In this document: positions 1-7,058 of the stretch, in pieces
Layout of the letters: each line of letters opens with the position of its first letter
Position numbering within the stretch: position 1 is the first letter of the stretch
Assembly (NCBI GenBank): GCA_024636425.1
Contig: JAGXHB010000195.1
Span: 1-12,024, forward strand
Length of the DNA: 12,024 nt
Direction: 5' to 3'
DNA from: Roseobacter sp.
Lineage (GTDB): Bacteria > Pseudomonadota > Alphaproteobacteria > Rhodobacterales > Rhodobacteraceae
Notes under the pieces: model-generated
Told to the model about the DNA's origin: nothing
Seen by the model: the letters and a program-made list of their open reading frames with translations, nothing else
Database searches by the model: none
Made by a program: the position numbers and the translations under genes

Positions 1-58
1 CCCCTGCAAGGCTTAGGTTCTTCGGCAGACAGCAAACGACTGAACCGAAAGGGACCAC

Positions 59-931
59 ATGACCGATCTGCCCGACTACACGCCCCCAAAAGTCTGGGAA
101 TGGGAGCCCGGAAACGGCGGCAAGTTCGCCAATATCAACCGCCCCGTCGCCGGACCGACCGCAGATAAGGAGCTGCCCGTGGGCAAGCACCCCTATCAGC
201 TTTATTCACTGGCCACACCGAACGGCGTCAAGGTGACCGTGTTGCTGGAGGAATTGCTGGAGGCGGGCCACAAAGGCGCGGAATACGATGCGTGGCTGAT
301 CAACATCGGTGAGGGTGACCAGTTCGGGTCGGATTTCGTCAACATCAACCCCAACTCGAAAATCCCCGCGATGATGGACCGCTCCGGCAGTACGCCGCAG
401 CGGATGTTCGAATCAGGGTCGATCATGCTTCATCTGGCCGAGAAATTTGGCGCGTTTATGCCAAAGGATGCGGGACAGCGTACCGAATGTATGTCGTGGC
501 TGTTCTGGCAGATGGGCAGCGCGCCCTATCTGGGCGGCGGCTTTGGCCATTTCTATGCCTATGCCCCGGTCAAGATCAAATACTGCATCGACCGCTTTGC
601 GATGGAAACCAAACGCCAGCTTGACGTTCTGGACCGCCACCTGGCCGACAACGACTATATGGCGGGCGAATATTCCATTGCGGATATGGCGATCTGGGCC
701 TGGTACGGGCAACTGGTGCTTGGCCGGCTTTATGATGCTGCGGAATTCCTGGATGTTGCGTCCTACAAGAACGTCGTGAAATGGGCCGAGAAGATCGACG
801 CCCGCCCCGCCGTCCAGCGCGGTCGCATGGTGAACCGCGCCTTCGGAGAGCCGGAAACCCAGCTCCGCGAACGCCACGACGCCAGCGATTTCGAGACCAA
901 GACACAAGACAAGATCGGCACCGAAAGCTGA
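59..931 (+). CDS. yghU: YghU-type glutathione S-transferase / disulfide-bond oxidoreductase
   Basis: A 290-residue cytoplasmic protein of the GST superfamily, Nu class. The known family member, E. coli YghU, binds two glutathione molecules and reduces disulfide bonds. The likeness to YghU as I remember it runs over the full length, including the family's N-terminal extension before the thioredoxin fold (FANINRP at 23-29, LPVGKHP at 39-45). The thioredoxin-like domain covers about 46-132. It holds TPNG at 53-56, where the Asn replaces the usual catalytic Ser/Cys/Tyr, NPNSKIPA with the cis-proline at 103, and the glutathione-binding ESGS at 118-121. The helical domain follows, with GGGFGHFY at 159-166 and SIADMAIW at 206-213. 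The conserved tail RHDASDFET is at 272-280. The ATG is preceded by AAAGGGA at 48-54. It appears to be transcribed alone, ending at the hairpin at 942-967. Family assignment is firm; the physiological substrate is unknown. Confidence 0.95.
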   Translation: MTDLPDYTPPKVWEWEPGNGGKFANINRPVAGPTADKELPVGKHPYQLYSLATPNGVKVTVLLEELLEAGHKGAEYDAWLINIGEGDQFGSDFVNINPNSKIPAMMDRSGSTPQRMFESGSIMLHLAEKFGAFMPKDAGQRTECMSWLFWQMGSAPYLGGGFGHFYAYAPVKIKYCIDRFAMETKRQLDVLDRHLADNDYMAGEYSIADMAIWAWYGQLVLGRLYDAAEFLDVASYKNVVKWAEKIDARPAVQRGRMVNRAFGEPETQLRERHDASDFETKTQDKIGTES

Positions 932-941
932 TTAAGGGATA

Positions 942-967
942 GCCCCGCTGCGGACAGGCAGCGGGGC
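942..967 (+). terminator. GC-rich hairpin after yghU, probable terminator
   Basis: A perfect 10-bp inverted repeat, GCCCCGCTGC (942-951) and GCAGCGGGGC (958-967), with a 6-base loop, begins 10 bases after the yghU stop. Only a short weak T-rich stretch follows (GCTTAACC), with TTTT about 15 bases further on. It may therefore be an imperfect intrinsic terminator or an RNA 3'-end stabiliser. Confidence 0.6.
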
Positions 968-1067
968 GCTTAACCAACGGTTTTCGTCAACAATCACTTG
1001 CTTTGCGGGATCAAATCTGTTTCTTACTCTTTTTGTAAGTTTTGCAATGACCAGATAGGGATCCGAT
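968..1067 (+). promoter_or_regulatory. Leader of the iron-binding-protein gene, with a small inverted repeat
   Basis: This is the gap between the yghU hairpin and the iron-binding-protein gene, and it is clearly AT-richer than its surroundings. It holds CTTAC-N7-GTAAG at 1023-1039, a possible operator. It also holds a weak promoter-like pair, CTTGCT at 997-1002 and TTTCTT at 1020-1025, 17 bases apart. AGGGA at 1057-1061 is the likely ribosome binding site for the ATG at 1068. A promoter is expected here because a probable terminator lies upstream. I could not match the repeat to the iron boxes I know from alphaproteobacteria (the Irr-type ICE box, or TGA-N9-TCA for RirA). Confidence 0.35.
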
Positions 1068-2084
1068 ATGACTCTGACAAAATCCGCATTGACCGCCGTG
1101 CTGCTGGCCTCAACCGCCGCGCCCGCCTTTGCAGAAGGTGAGTTGAACCTTTATTCCTCGCGCCATTACGACACCGACGAGCAGCTTTATTCCGATTTCA
1201 CAGAACAGACCGGAATCACCATCAACCGCATTGAAGGCAAGGCAGACGAACTGCTGGCCCGTATGGAGGCCGAGGGTGCCAATTCCCCCGCTGATGTTCT
1301 GATTACCGTCGACACCAGCCGCCTGACCCGCGCCAAAAACATGGACCTGCTGCAATCCGTCGACAGCGATGTGCTGGAAGAGCGTATCCCCGGCAATCTG
1401 CAAGACAGCGACAACCAGTGGTTCGGTTTCTCGCAGCGTTCGCGGATCATCTTCTACAACGCGGACGCTGTCGATACACCGCCCCAGACCTATCTTGATC
1501 TGGCCGATCCTGCCTACAAAGGTCAGGTCTGCATCCGTTCATCGTCGAACGAATACAACCAGACCCTGCTCGCCGCAATCGTGACACATGAGGGCGAAGA
1601 AGCGGCAACCGAATGGGCGCAGGGTGTTGTCGACAATATGGCACGCTCGCCCCAGGGCGGCGATACCGACCAGTTGCGCGGCATCGTGTCGGGCGAATGT
1701 GAAATTGCGGTATCGAACACCTATTACTTTGCCCGCGCCATGCGCACCAGCGTGGACGGCCTCAGCGATAGCATTGATCAGGTCAGCTGGTTGTTTCCGG
1801 ATCAAGATGGCAACGGCGCGCATATGAACCTGTCCGGTGCCGGTGTGGCCAAGAACGCCCCGAACCGCGACAACGCCGTGAAATTCCTCGAATATCTGTC
1901 TTCAGACAGCGCTCAGGTCTATTTTTCGTCCGGGAACGATGAATTCCCCGCCGTCAAAGGCGTTGAACTTGCCCCCTCGGTCGCCAAGCTTGGTGAGTTC
2001 AAAGCGGACGAAGTGAACCTGTCGGATGTCGCAGAGAACATCCCCACAGCGCAGAAGATCTTTGACACCGTCGGTTGGGACTGA
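1068..2084 (+). CDS. fbpA: Periplasmic Fe(3+) ABC transporter substrate-binding protein (FbpA/FutA/IdiA type)
   Basis: A 338-residue secreted binding protein that would capture ferric iron in the periplasm and hand it to an inner-membrane ABC permease. Residues 1-22 form a Sec signal peptide (short basic start, hydrophobic core, cleavage after AFA). The mature protein begins EGELNLYSSRHY, the usual start of this family. NTYY at 217-220 carries the adjacent tyrosines that bind iron in FbpA/FutA proteins, and His33/Tyr34 lie where the N-domain ligands are expected. The RSPQGGDTDQ segment (193-202) and the C-terminal IPTAQKIFDTVGWD are also typical. Cys155 and Cys211 could form a disulfide. Length is normal for the family. 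The gene is followed by a terminator hairpin, so it is probably its own transcript. The likely partner permease is the FbpB-type gene at 3115-4803 on the other strand. An ATPase is not in the window. Confidence 0.93.
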   Translation: MTLTKSALTAVLLASTAAPAFAEGELNLYSSRHYDTDEQLYSDFTEQTGITINRIEGKADELLARMEAEGANSPADVLITVDTSRLTRAKNMDLLQSVDSDVLEERIPGNLQDSDNQWFGFSQRSRIIFYNADAVDTPPQTYLDLADPAYKGQVCIRSSSNEYNQTLLAAIVTHEGEEAATEWAQGVVDNMARSPQGGDTDQLRGIVSGECEIAVSNTYYFARAMRTSVDGLSDSIDQVSWLFPDQDGNGAHMNLSGAGVAKNAPNRDNAVKFLEYLSSDSAQVYFSSGNDEFPAVKGVELAPSVAKLGEFKADEVNLSDVAENIPTAQKIFDTVGWD

Positions 2085-2114
2085 TTTTCCGCATCTGACC
2101 AAGTTGTGAAAACA

Positions 2115-2145
2115 AGACCGTATCGGCATGCCGCCGATGCGGTCT
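2115..2145 (+). terminator. Intrinsic terminator of the iron-binding-protein gene
   Basis: A 13-bp stem pairs AGACCGTATCGGC (2115-2127) with GCCGATGCGGTCT (2133-2145), with one G-U pair and a 5-base loop. ATTCTTGTCT follows, a moderate T-rich tract. It lies 31 bases after the stop codon of the binding protein, so it probably separates that gene from the downstream hydrolase. A TTG codon at 2150 could extend the hydrolase reading frame, but this hairpin lies immediately before it, which argues against such a start. Confidence 0.75.
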
Positions 2146-2194
2146 ATTCTTGTCTGGACCCGGCCCAACAGGCCAACCGCACAGGAGCGTCCAG

Positions 2195-3094
2195 ATGACC
2201 CAAGGCCCCCGCAAGACTGCAAAAGACTTTGATCCTCGCCTGCTCGAAATTTTCGACGGCTACGTCCATGGCAAAATCTCCAAGCGGGATTTTCTGCGCC
2301 AAGCGACCAAATATGCGGCTGTCGGCGTGACAGGCGCGATGCTGCTGGAACAGCTACAGCCGAACTACGCCTTGGCCCAGCAGGTTGCGCCCGATGATCC
2401 GGAGATTGAAACAGCCACAATCGAGTACGACAGCCCTGACGGGCATGGCACGATAAAAGGGCTGATGGCCAAGCCCGCGGGCACCACAGGCCCTCTGCCC
2501 GCCGTGCTGGTCGTCCATGAGAACCGCGGCCTGAACCCCTATATCGAAGACGTGGTCCGCCGCTGCGCCAAGGCGGGGTATCTCGCACTTGGTCCCGACG
2601 GGCTATCCCCGATTGGCGGCTATCCCGGCACGGACGAAGAAGGCCGCGAAATGCAGGCATCGATGGACGGGGCCAAGCTGATGGCCGATTTCTTTGCCGC
2701 CTTCGAATTCCTGCGCGACCATGACGACACGACGGGCAAGGTGGGCGCTGTCGGTTTCTGCTATGGGGGTGGCGTGTGCAATGCGCTGGCAGTGGCCTAT
2801 CCTGACCTTGCTGCATCGGTCCCTTTCTATGGCCGCCAGCCCGACGCCGCCGATGTCCCTGCAATCGAAGCGCCGCTGATGATCCATTACGCGGGCCTTG
2901 ATGAGCGTATCAACGCGGGCTGGGACGCCTATTCAGATGCGCTGCGCGAAAACCAGAAAGAATTCAGCGTCCATTTCTATCCCGATGTGAACCACGGTTT
3001 CCACAACGACACGACGCCGCGCTATGACGAGGAAGCAGCGACGCTCGCGTGGGACCGCACGCTGGCACATTTCGACGAATTCCTGCGCGGCTAG
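2195..3094 (+). CDS. YghX-type dienelactone hydrolase family protein
   Basis: A 299-residue alpha/beta hydrolase of the dienelactone hydrolase (carboxymethylenebutenolidase) family. The classic enzyme hydrolyses dienelactone to maleylacetate in chloroaromatic breakdown, but the substrate of this branch is not known. The catalytic set is visible: nucleophile Cys189 in GFCYGGG, Asp236 in AGLDERI and His267 in NHGFHND, with Glu109 in HENRGLN as the conserved active-site glutamate. About 65 residues precede the hydrolase domain. They include SKRDFLRQ (29-36) and a short hydrophobic stretch (40-54), which resembles a KR-type Tat signal. The same region occurs in E. coli YghX as I remember it. The ATG at 2195 is chosen because AGGAG lies 7 bases upstream (2183-2187); the in-frame TTG at 2150 abuts a terminator hairpin. 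The gene ends 20 bases from the convergent permease gene. Confidence 0.9.
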   Translation: MTQGPRKTAKDFDPRLLEIFDGYVHGKISKRDFLRQATKYAAVGVTGAMLLEQLQPNYALAQQVAPDDPEIETATIEYDSPDGHGTIKGLMAKPAGTTGPLPAVLVVHENRGLNPYIEDVVRRCAKAGYLALGPDGLSPIGGYPGTDEEGREMQASMDGAKLMADFFAAFEFLRDHDDTTGKVGAVGFCYGGGVCNALAVAYPDLAASVPFYGRQPDAADVPAIEAPLMIHYAGLDERINAGWDAYSDALRENQKEFSVHFYPDVNHGFHNDTTPRYDEEAATLAWDRTLAHFDEFLRG

Positions 3095-3100
3095 GCGCAG
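3083..3100. other. Small hairpin spanning the end of the hydrolase gene
   Basis: CTGCGC (3083-3088) pairs with GCGCAG (3095-3100) around a 6-base loop that contains the hydrolase stop codon. It sits in the 20-base gap between convergent genes, where a two-way terminator would be expected. No T-run follows on either strand, so it is at best a weak terminator. Confidence 0.25.
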
Positions 3101-3114
3101 CTTGGGGGCGGCAG

Positions 3115-4803
3115 CTAGCGCTGTCGCCTGACCTGACGGCAGATCAGAACCACCGGCAAAAGCCCCACTGCAACGATCACCAGACTGGGGACCGCAGCGC
3201 CATCAAGTCGTTCATCGCTCGCCAAGCGGTACGCCTGCACCGCAAGTGTGTCATAGTTGAAGGGCCGCATGATCAGCGTGGCAGGCAGTTCTTTCATGAC
3301 GTCCACAAAGACAATCAACAAGGCCGTCAGCAGGCTTGGCGACAGGATCGGCAGATGCACGCGCCGCAAGGTACCCACAGGCGTCTCGCCCAGTGACCGC
3401 GCGGCAGAATCCATATTGGCGTGAACCATCGCCTGACCGCCCTCGTAGGCCCCCAAAGCCGCCGCCAGAAACCGCACCAGATAGGCCACAACCAGCAGCC
3501 AGATCGACCCCGTCACCAGCAACCCTGTCGAAATGCCGAAGCTTGCGCGCATCCACGCATCCAGCGCATTGTCAAAGGCCGCGAAGGGCACCAGCAGGCC
3601 CACCGCGATCACGCCGCCCGGCACCGCATATCCCAGTCGCGCCACATAGGCGGCACCGCCTGACAGCTTGCCGGGGCGCAGCCGCCGGAAAAACCCGATA
3701 CAGATCGCCGCCGTCACTGTCAGCACAGCCGCCACGCCCGCCAGCGTCACAGAGTTGCGGATGAACCCCATGTAGCGCGGACCAAGCAAGTCCTGACCGG
3801 ACCCGATCCCCATCGACAGCAGGATCGCCACGGGAAGTACCGCCCCCAGAAGCACCGGAATGCCGCAGGCGGCCATTGCCGCGATCCCGCGCCAGCCGGT
3901 CAGCTGCAAAGGCGGCATGGAAACGGCGCGCCGCGACGGATCATGATACTTGGCCCTGCCGCGCTGCGCCCGCTCAAGCATCGCCAAAAGCAGCGCAAAA
4001 CTGAGCAGACACAGCGCCAGCTGTGCCGCACCTGCACGGTCGGACAGGGAAAACCAGCTTGTGTAGATACCCGTTGCAAAAGTCTGCACGCCGAAATAGG
4101 CGACCGTGCCGAAATCAGCGACCGTCTCCATCACGGCGAGCAGGACACCCCCGGCAATCGCGGGACGTGCCAGCGGCAGGCTGACCTTGTAAAACGCGTT
4201 CCAGGCACTGCTGCCCAAGGCCCGCGCTGCCAGAAAGGTCGTCGCGGATTGCTGCAGGAACGCGGCGCGCGCCAGCAGATACACGTAGGGGTAAAGCACC
4301 AGCACCAGCATCATCGCAGCGCCGCCCAGCGACCGGATCTCGGGGAACCAGTAATCGCGCGGGCCCCAGCCCGTCACATCGCGCAGCATGGTTTGCACAA
4401 TGCCCGGATGATCGAGCACATGAGTATAGGCATAGGCAAGCACATAGGCCGGAAAGGCCAGCGGCAGCACCAGCACGATCTCGAGCAGACTGACCCCCGG
4501 GAACCGCGTCATCGTAACCAGCCACGCCGTGCCGACGCCCAGCACGAAGGTACCACACGCCACCAGCGCCACCAGCAGCAACGTGGTGAGGGTATATCCC
4601 AGAAGCACAGTGTCCAGAAGGTGCCGGATGGTGTCCGTCCCGCCGATCAGTGCCGCCAGCAAAACCGCCAGCATCGGCAGCGCACAGGCTCCGGCCACGA
4701 AAAGCGCCGCACTCGCGAGCAGGCGCATCCCGTCGCGGGGCGCTTTGACGATTATATTTGCCGGGTCAGTGTGTTGCGTGGTCATGTCGGTGGTTTCGAC
4801 CAT
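3115..4803 (-). CDS. fbpB: Two-domain ferric-iron ABC transporter permease (FbpB/AfuB type)
   Basis: An inner-membrane permease with two fused BPD_transp_1 domains, the form usual for FbpB/SfuB/AfuB ferric-iron importers, and about 562 residues from this start. Many hydrophobic segments are present, consistent with about twelve transmembrane helices. Both domains keep the cytoplasmic EAA loop that docks on the ATPase: ARALGSSAWNAF...LPLARPAIAG at about 193-218 and ARSLGETPVGTLRR...LPILSPSL at about 468-491. KELPATLIMRPFNYDTLA near 505-522 is strongly typical of iron permeases. The start is uncertain: GTG 4830, ATG 4803 and ATG 4785 are in frame and none has a clear ribosome binding site. I chose 4803 because a -10-like GATAAT lies at 4839-4844 on the minus strand, which would make the GTG start almost leaderless. 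It lies downstream of the Liv/ligase operon on the same strand, so read-through is possible. No partner ATPase is present. Confidence 0.9.
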   Translation of the reverse strand: MVETTDMTTQHTDPANIIVKAPRDGMRLLASAALFVAGACALPMLAVLLAALIGGTDTIRHLLDTVLLGYTLTTLLLVALVACGTFVLGVGTAWLVTMTRFPGVSLLEIVLVLPLAFPAYVLAYAYTHVLDHPGIVQTMLRDVTGWGPRDYWFPEIRSLGGAAMMLVLVLYPYVYLLARAAFLQQSATTFLAARALGSSAWNAFYKVSLPLARPAIAGGVLLAVMETVADFGTVAYFGVQTFATGIYTSWFSLSDRAGAAQLALCLLSFALLLAMLERAQRGRAKYHDPSRRAVSMPPLQLTGWRGIAAMAACGIPVLLGAVLPVAILLSMGIGSGQDLLGPRYMGFIRNSVTLAGVAAVLTVTAAICIGFFRRLRPGKLSGGAAYVARLGYAVPGGVIAVGLLVPFAAFDNALDAWMRASFGISTGLLVTGSIWLLVVAYLVRFLAAALGAYEGGQAMVHANMDSAARSLGETPVGTLRRVHLPILSPSLLTALLIVFVDVMKELPATLIMRPFNYDTLAVQAYRLASDERLDGAAVPSLVIVAVGLLPVVLICRQVRRQR

Positions 4804-4844
4804 TTTGGTCGGAAATACCAGCGGCGGCACGTAAAATTATCCGT
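4797..4844 (-). promoter_or_regulatory. Possible promoter and palindromic operator at the permease start
   Basis: CGACCA-TTT-TGGTCG at 4797-4811 is a perfect 15-base inverted repeat overlapping the candidate start at 4803. About 28 bases upstream in the direction of transcription, GATAAT (4839-4844, minus strand) resembles a -10 box. I see no good -35 match at 17 bases. Its place at the start of an iron-permease gene makes a regulatory site plausible, but this rests on the repeat alone. Confidence 0.25.
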
Positions 4845-4863
4845 GTGCCCGGGGCAATGGGGT

Positions 4864-4903
4864 GCCGCTTTTGGCGAGTGTCATCAAGCGCCAGAGAAGC
4901 GGC
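4864..4903 (-). terminator. Two-part hairpin after the PaaK-like gene, possible terminator
   Basis: An outer stem of GCCGCTT (4864-4870) with AAGCGGC (4897-4903) encloses an inner stem of TGGCG (4872-4876) with CGCCA (4889-4893). It begins 7 bases after the stop of the PaaK-like gene, so it could close the large operon. No T-run follows on the minus strand, so termination would be incomplete or need Rho. Confidence 0.4.
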
Positions 4904-4910
4904 GGGACGG

Positions 4911-6137
4911 TCAGTCGTAGGTCCGCCGGTCTTCGATCACGAGCCCGTCCTTGGGCAGGGTTCCCGGTGCCACAAGGACGATCTTGCCCTTGAGCTTGAG
5001 CGTGTCGACGATCGTGCCGGCATAGGCATCAGGATCGGTAGCCGTGGTTTCGATCTGGACCGTCATCACATCCTGTTCGCTGGCCCGGCTGGCAACGACG
5101 CGGGCCTTTGTGACTTCGGGATGGTGCGCGACAAGTGCCGCCACCTGTTCAGGGCGCACGAACATGCCCTTGATCTTGGTCGTCTGGTCGGCGCGGCCCA
5201 TCCAGCCCTTGATGCGCATGTTGGACCGACCGCAAGGCGAGATGCCGGGCAGCACCGCGCTCAGATCGCCTGTGGCAAAGCGGATCAGCGGATAGTCGGG
5301 GTTCAGTGTGGTTACAACGACTTCGCCCACCTCGCCCTCCGGCACAGGATCGCCGGTGCCGGGTGTGACGATCTCAACGATCACACCTTCGTCGACGATC
5401 ATCCCTTCCATCGCGGCGCTTTCATAGGCGATGTTGCCCAGATCCGCGGTGGCATAGCTTTGCAGGCAGGTGATCCCGCGCGCAGTATAATATTCGCGCA
5501 AGGACGGAAACAACGCGCCACCCCCGACAGCCGCCTTGGTAATGCCAAGGGTCACGCCCATCTCGTCGGCTTTCTCGAGGATGATCTTGAGGTAATCCGG
5601 CGTGCCCGCATAGGCGGTGGTCCCGACATCGCGCGCGGCGATCACCTGCAATTCGGTCTGACCGGTTCCGGCAGGCAGCACCGCAGCCCCCACCGCCTGC
5701 GCACCGGATTCAAAGATCATGCCGGCCGGCGTCAGATGATAGCCAAAGCAGTTTTGCACGATGTCATCCGGTCCCACACCCAACGCGTGCAGGAAACGCC
5801 CCATACGCCACCAGTCGGGCGCATTGCTGGAGGGTTCATAGATCGGGCCGGGGGACTGGAAGATATGGGTAAAGGCCTTTGCCGGTTTGGTGGTGAACCC
5901 GCCGAAAGGGGCAGACGCCGCCTGTGCCTTGCCCAGTTCGGATTTGCGCAGCACCGGCAACGCGGCCAGATCCTCCGGCCGGGTGATGGTGGCCGCATCA
6001 ACGCCGTCAAGCGATCCGCCATAGCCGGCGATCCCTTGCGCCCGCGCGATCTGGGCTGGCAACGCCTGCGCCAGATCAGCCGCCCGTGCATCCGCGCTGC
6101 GGGTCTCAAGCTCGTCATAATGGGGCATCTGGGCCAT
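4911..6137 (-). CDS. PaaK-like AMP-binding protein (phenylacetate-CoA ligase family)
   Basis: A 408-residue protein of the PaaK branch of the adenylate-forming enzymes, which activate carboxylic acids as acyl-AMP and then acyl-CoA. Recognisable parts are YATADLG at 228-234 (the place of the aromatic/acidic A5 motif), EGEVGEVVVTTLNPDYPLIR near 267-286, the GD pair at 290-291 and the hinge segment IKGWMGRADQTTKIKG at 309-324, followed by the small C-terminal domain. Two motifs are unusual. The phosphate-binding loop, SSGTTG in typical PaaK, is replaced by FQSPGPIYEP (93-102). In the C-terminal LPKDGLVIED (394-403), Leu399 stands where the catalytic A10 lysine would be expected. The protein may use a different acid, or it may no longer adenylate. 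ATG 6137 is the first in-frame start, with only a weak GAG upstream. It follows livF by 54 bases, as the last gene of the operon. Confidence 0.85.
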   Translation of the reverse strand: MAQMPHYDELETRSADARAADLAQALPAQIARAQGIAGYGGSLDGVDAATITRPEDLAALPVLRKSELGKAQAASAPFGGFTTKPAKAFTHIFQSPGPIYEPSSNAPDWWRMGRFLHALGVGPDDIVQNCFGYHLTPAGMIFESGAQAVGAAVLPAGTGQTELQVIAARDVGTTAYAGTPDYLKIILEKADEMGVTLGITKAAVGGGALFPSLREYYTARGITCLQSYATADLGNIAYESAAMEGMIVDEGVIVEIVTPGTGDPVPEGEVGEVVVTTLNPDYPLIRFATGDLSAVLPGISPCGRSNMRIKGWMGRADQTTKIKGMFVRPEQVAALVAHHPEVTKARVVASRASEQDVMTVQIETTATDPDAYAGTIVDTLKLKGKIVLVAPGTLPKDGLVIEDRRTYD

Positions 6138-6191
6138 GGCGGTTACTCGTTGATCAGGATTGGGGGTGGGGGTGTCGCAAGCAGGTCCAGC

Positions 6192-7028
6192 TTAGCTGAG
6201 CCAGCGTTTGCGGCGGCGGTAGCTGCGCACGTCACGGAAGGATTTGCGGCCTTCGTCGGACATGCCAAGGTAGAATTCCTTGACGTCCTGGTTTTCACGC
6301 AGATCGGCGGCAGGTCCGTCCATGACAACGCGCCCGGATTCAAGGATATAACCGTAATGCGCAAAGCGCAGCGCCACGTTGGTGTTCTGCTCGGCCAGAA
6401 GAAAGGTCACGCCTTCATTCTCGTTCACGGACTTCACGATCTCGAAGATCTGTTCCACAAGCTGCGGCGCAAGCCCCATCGACGGCTCGTCCAGCAGGAT
6501 CGTTTCGGGGCGCGACATCAACGCGCGACCAATCGCGCACATCTGCTGTTCCCCGCCCGAGGTGTAGCCCGCCTGGCTTTTGCGCCGCTCACGCAGACGG
6601 GGGAAATATTCATAGACCATCTCGATATCGCGCGCGATCGCGGCCTTGCCGTCGCTGCGGGTATAGGCCCCGGTCAGCAGGTTTTCTTCGATGGTCAGGT
6701 GTTCGAAGCAATGACGCCCCTCCATCACCTGCACGACACCGCGCTTTACCATCTCGGCAGGGTCGGCCTTGTGGATCGGCTCGTTGCGGTACTTGATCGA
6801 CCCCTTGGTCACCTCACCGCGCTCGGAATGCAGCAGGTTGGAAATCGCCTTGAGCGTCGTTGTCTTGCCCGCGCCATTGCCGCCCAGCAAGGCAGTGATA
6901 CCCCCCTTGGGCACCTTGAGGCTGACCCCCTTGAGCACCAGAATGACCGAATTATAGATCACCTCGATGTTGTTGACCTCCAACAGGGTCTCGACCTCAA
7001 GATCGGGTGTGGCAGTTGTGTCCAGCAT
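6192..7028 (-). CDS. livF: Liv-type ABC transporter ATPase (LivF family)
   Basis: A 278-residue cytoplasmic ATPase, one of the two that power a branched-chain-amino-acid-type importer. Walker A is GGNGAGKTT (49-57), the signature is YTSGGEQQ (155-162) and Walker B is ILLDEP (177-182) with catalytic Glu181. The usual H-loop histidine is replaced in AEQNT (212-216), which is normal for LivF proteins (VEQN). VMEGRHCF at 101-108 is the LivF form of the segment after the Q-loop. The protein is longer than typical LivF (about 235-240 residues) because of an N-terminal lead and a basic tail, SYRRRKRWLS. The ATG at 7028 is preceded by AGGAAAGAG. It lies between the binding-protein gene, separated by a strong hairpin, and the PaaK-like gene. 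Family is certain; the substrate depends on the binding protein. Confidence 0.95.
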   Translation of the reverse strand: MLDTTATPDLEVETLLEVNNIEVIYNSVILVLKGVSLKVPKGGITALLGGNGAGKTTTLKAISNLLHSERGEVTKGSIKYRNEPIHKADPAEMVKRGVVQVMEGRHCFEHLTIEENLLTGAYTRSDGKAAIARDIEMVYEYFPRLRERRKSQAGYTSGGEQQMCAIGRALMSRPETILLDEPSMGLAPQLVEQIFEIVKSVNENEGVTFLLAEQNTNVALRFAHYGYILESGRVVMDGPAADLRENQDVKEFYLGMSDEGRKSFRDVRSYRRRKRWLS

Positions 7029-7058
7029 GGGTGTCTCTTTCCTAGGGGGCGGATCGGT

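Noticed and set aside
2150..2194. A TTG start adding 15 residues to the hydrolase
   Set aside because: It lies immediately after the terminator hairpin of the preceding gene, and the ATG at 2195 has a well-placed AGGAG.
1902..2864. A 320-codon open frame on the - strand opposite the hydrolase gene
   Set aside because: It covers the end of the iron-binding-protein gene, the terminator and most of the hydrolase. The product is Arg/Ser/Pro-rich, typical of an antisense shadow.
3943..4920. A 325-codon open frame on the + strand opposite the permease gene
   Set aside because: The product is a Gln/Arg/His-rich string without motifs, while the opposite strand encodes a clear two-domain permease with both EAA loops.
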